Part shown: piece after piece, positions 12,835 through 13,308 of the stretch
How positions within the stretch are numbered: the first letter of the stretch is position 1
How the letters are laid out: each line of letters opens with the position of its first letter
Origin: Deinococcus sp.
GTDB lineage: Bacteria; Deinococcota; Deinococci; Deinococcales; Deinococcaceae
Reading direction: 5' to 3'
DNA: 13,308 nt
Assembly: GCA_018260375.1 (NCBI GenBank)
Contig: JAGLBF010000013.1
Span: forward strand, 15,085-28,392
Notes under the pieces: generated by a model
The model's database searches: none
Told to the model about the DNA's origin: nothing
What the model saw: the letters and a program-made list of their open reading frames with translations, nothing else
Made by a program: the position numbers and the translations under genes

Positions 12835-13164
12835 ATGAAACTGCTGCTTGCCGTAGTCCAAGATGCTGACAGTGCGGGTCTGATGCGCCGCCTGTCAGAA
12901 CAGGGCTTTGAAGTCACCAAATTGGCCTCTACAGGCGGCTTTCTGCGCGAAGGTAACACCACCCTGATGATGGGCGTGCCTCCTGAGCGTCTGGGCCTGC
13001 TAAAGGACATCATAGCCCAGAGTTGCCGCACCCGCAGCCGCTTGGTGACGCCTAGCGTGCCGATGGGTGAGCAGGGTGAGGGTGTCGTTTCTACTCCCGT
13101 AGAAGTGCCTGTGGGCGGCGCTGTGATGTTCGTCCTAGACGTTGCCGAGTTTGTTAAGTTTTAG
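12835..13164 (+). CDS. darA: Cyclic-di-AMP receptor, DarA/PstA family
   Basis: The 109-residue protein matches the PII-like cyclic-di-AMP receptor family (CdAR, formerly DUF970) in length and motifs. The start is MKLLLAVVQDADSAGL. The signature KLASTGGFLREGNTTLMMGV (29-48) supplies F36, L37 and N41, which align with ligand-contacting positions in S. aureus PstA. CRTR follows at 64-67, and the C-terminal strand segment GGAVMFVLDVAEFVKF completes the fold. Family members form trimers that bind one c-di-AMP per interface; the downstream output is largely unknown. The assignment as receptor is firm, while its role in this organism is inference. The gene appears leaderless, with an extended -10 box 7 bases ahead of the ATG. 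It stands alone between two copies of a small repeat. No diadenylate cyclase gene is in the window. Confidence 0.93.
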   Translation: MKLLLAVVQDADSAGLMRRLSEQGFEVTKLASTGGFLREGNTTLMMGVPPERLGLLKDIIAQSCRTRSRLVTPSVPMGEQGEGVVSTPVEVPVGGAVMFVLDVAEFVKF

Positions 13165-13202
13165 TGGATCTGGGTGTTTTTGAGCCGGATTCTGACAGAC
13201 TG

Positions 13203-13304
13203 ATACGGATTCCGATTGATTTGGCGTACTTCCGAATCAATCCGAGCGGATGCGAGTGGGAACAGCATACGGACTGTGCGGTATGGAGCCGCAGGCGGCG
13301 CTTT
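13203..13304 (+). repeat. Dispersed small repeat, copy 3 of 3
   Basis: The copy starts ATACGGATTC (13203-13212) and ends with the block 13256-13304 containing GTGGGAACAGC, CGGTATGGAGCCGCAGG and GGCGCTTT. It has the same length (102) and internal spacing (79) as the copy at 12655. It begins 38 bases after the darA stop and runs nearly to the window edge. It contains a hairpin at 13212-13244. Confidence 0.72.
13212..13244. repeat. Inverted repeat (hairpin) inside repeat copy 3, downstream of darA
   Basis: GATTGATT (13214-13221) and AATCAATC (13235-13242) are perfect complements. Pairing continues inward (TGG with CCG) and, after one mismatch, outward, giving about 12 pairs with a 7-base loop. 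No T run follows, so a classical intrinsic terminator is unlikely. It could act as an mRNA 3' end stabiliser for darA. Confidence 0.55.
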
Positions 13305-13308
13305 TCCG

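Overview
The window looks like chromosomal DNA of a member of the Deinococcus group (Deinococcota), probably one with moderate rather than very high GC. This is inferred from gene content and style: pilM/pilN type IV pilus genes, Deinococcus/Thermus-like MalQ, CysS and Rex proteins, a DarA-type c-di-AMP receptor, several ATG starts without a Shine-Dalgarno that lie about 6-9 bases after a TAnnnT box (leaderless-type promoters are common in deinococci), and small dispersed intergenic repeats. No rRNA, tRNA, CRISPR array, phage gene or insertion sequence was seen.

Left half (minus strand, 1-6600). In transcription order, from high to low coordinates, it holds a putative cysS leader (leaderless start box, a 10-codon reading frame with two adjacent Cys codons, a hairpin and a strong intrinsic terminator), cysS, a 409-base intergenic block packed with short repeats, malQ, a short-chain dehydrogenase, an intrinsic terminator, then pilM and the start of pilN, which overlap by 8 bases and run off the left edge.

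Right half (plus strand, 6600-13308). rlmN diverges from the cysS leader. It is followed by a large exported TPR protein ending at a very clear terminator. Next comes a tight cluster: a membrane-anchored double-SPOR protein, the redox repressor rex, and a small lipoprotein whose start overlaps the rex stop (ATGA). After a 336-base AT-richer gap comes darA (c-di-AMP receptor), with one copy of a roughly 102-base repeat on each side. A third copy lies between cysS and malQ.

The most notable observation is the cysS leader. It encodes MTRMTRCCSL and stops 32 bases before a 9-bp GC-only terminator with six U's, upstream of the cysteinyl-tRNA synthetase gene. This is the layout expected of ribosome-mediated attenuation sensing charged tRNA-Cys, although no convincing antiterminator fold could be drawn. 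Other points worth checking are a 14-base element just beyond the terminator of the dehydrogenase gene that is perfectly complementary to that gene's ribosome-binding site, the repeat family, many 14-15 bp and 32 bp tandem duplications in intergenic DNA, and a possible mini-ORF coupling translation into rex.
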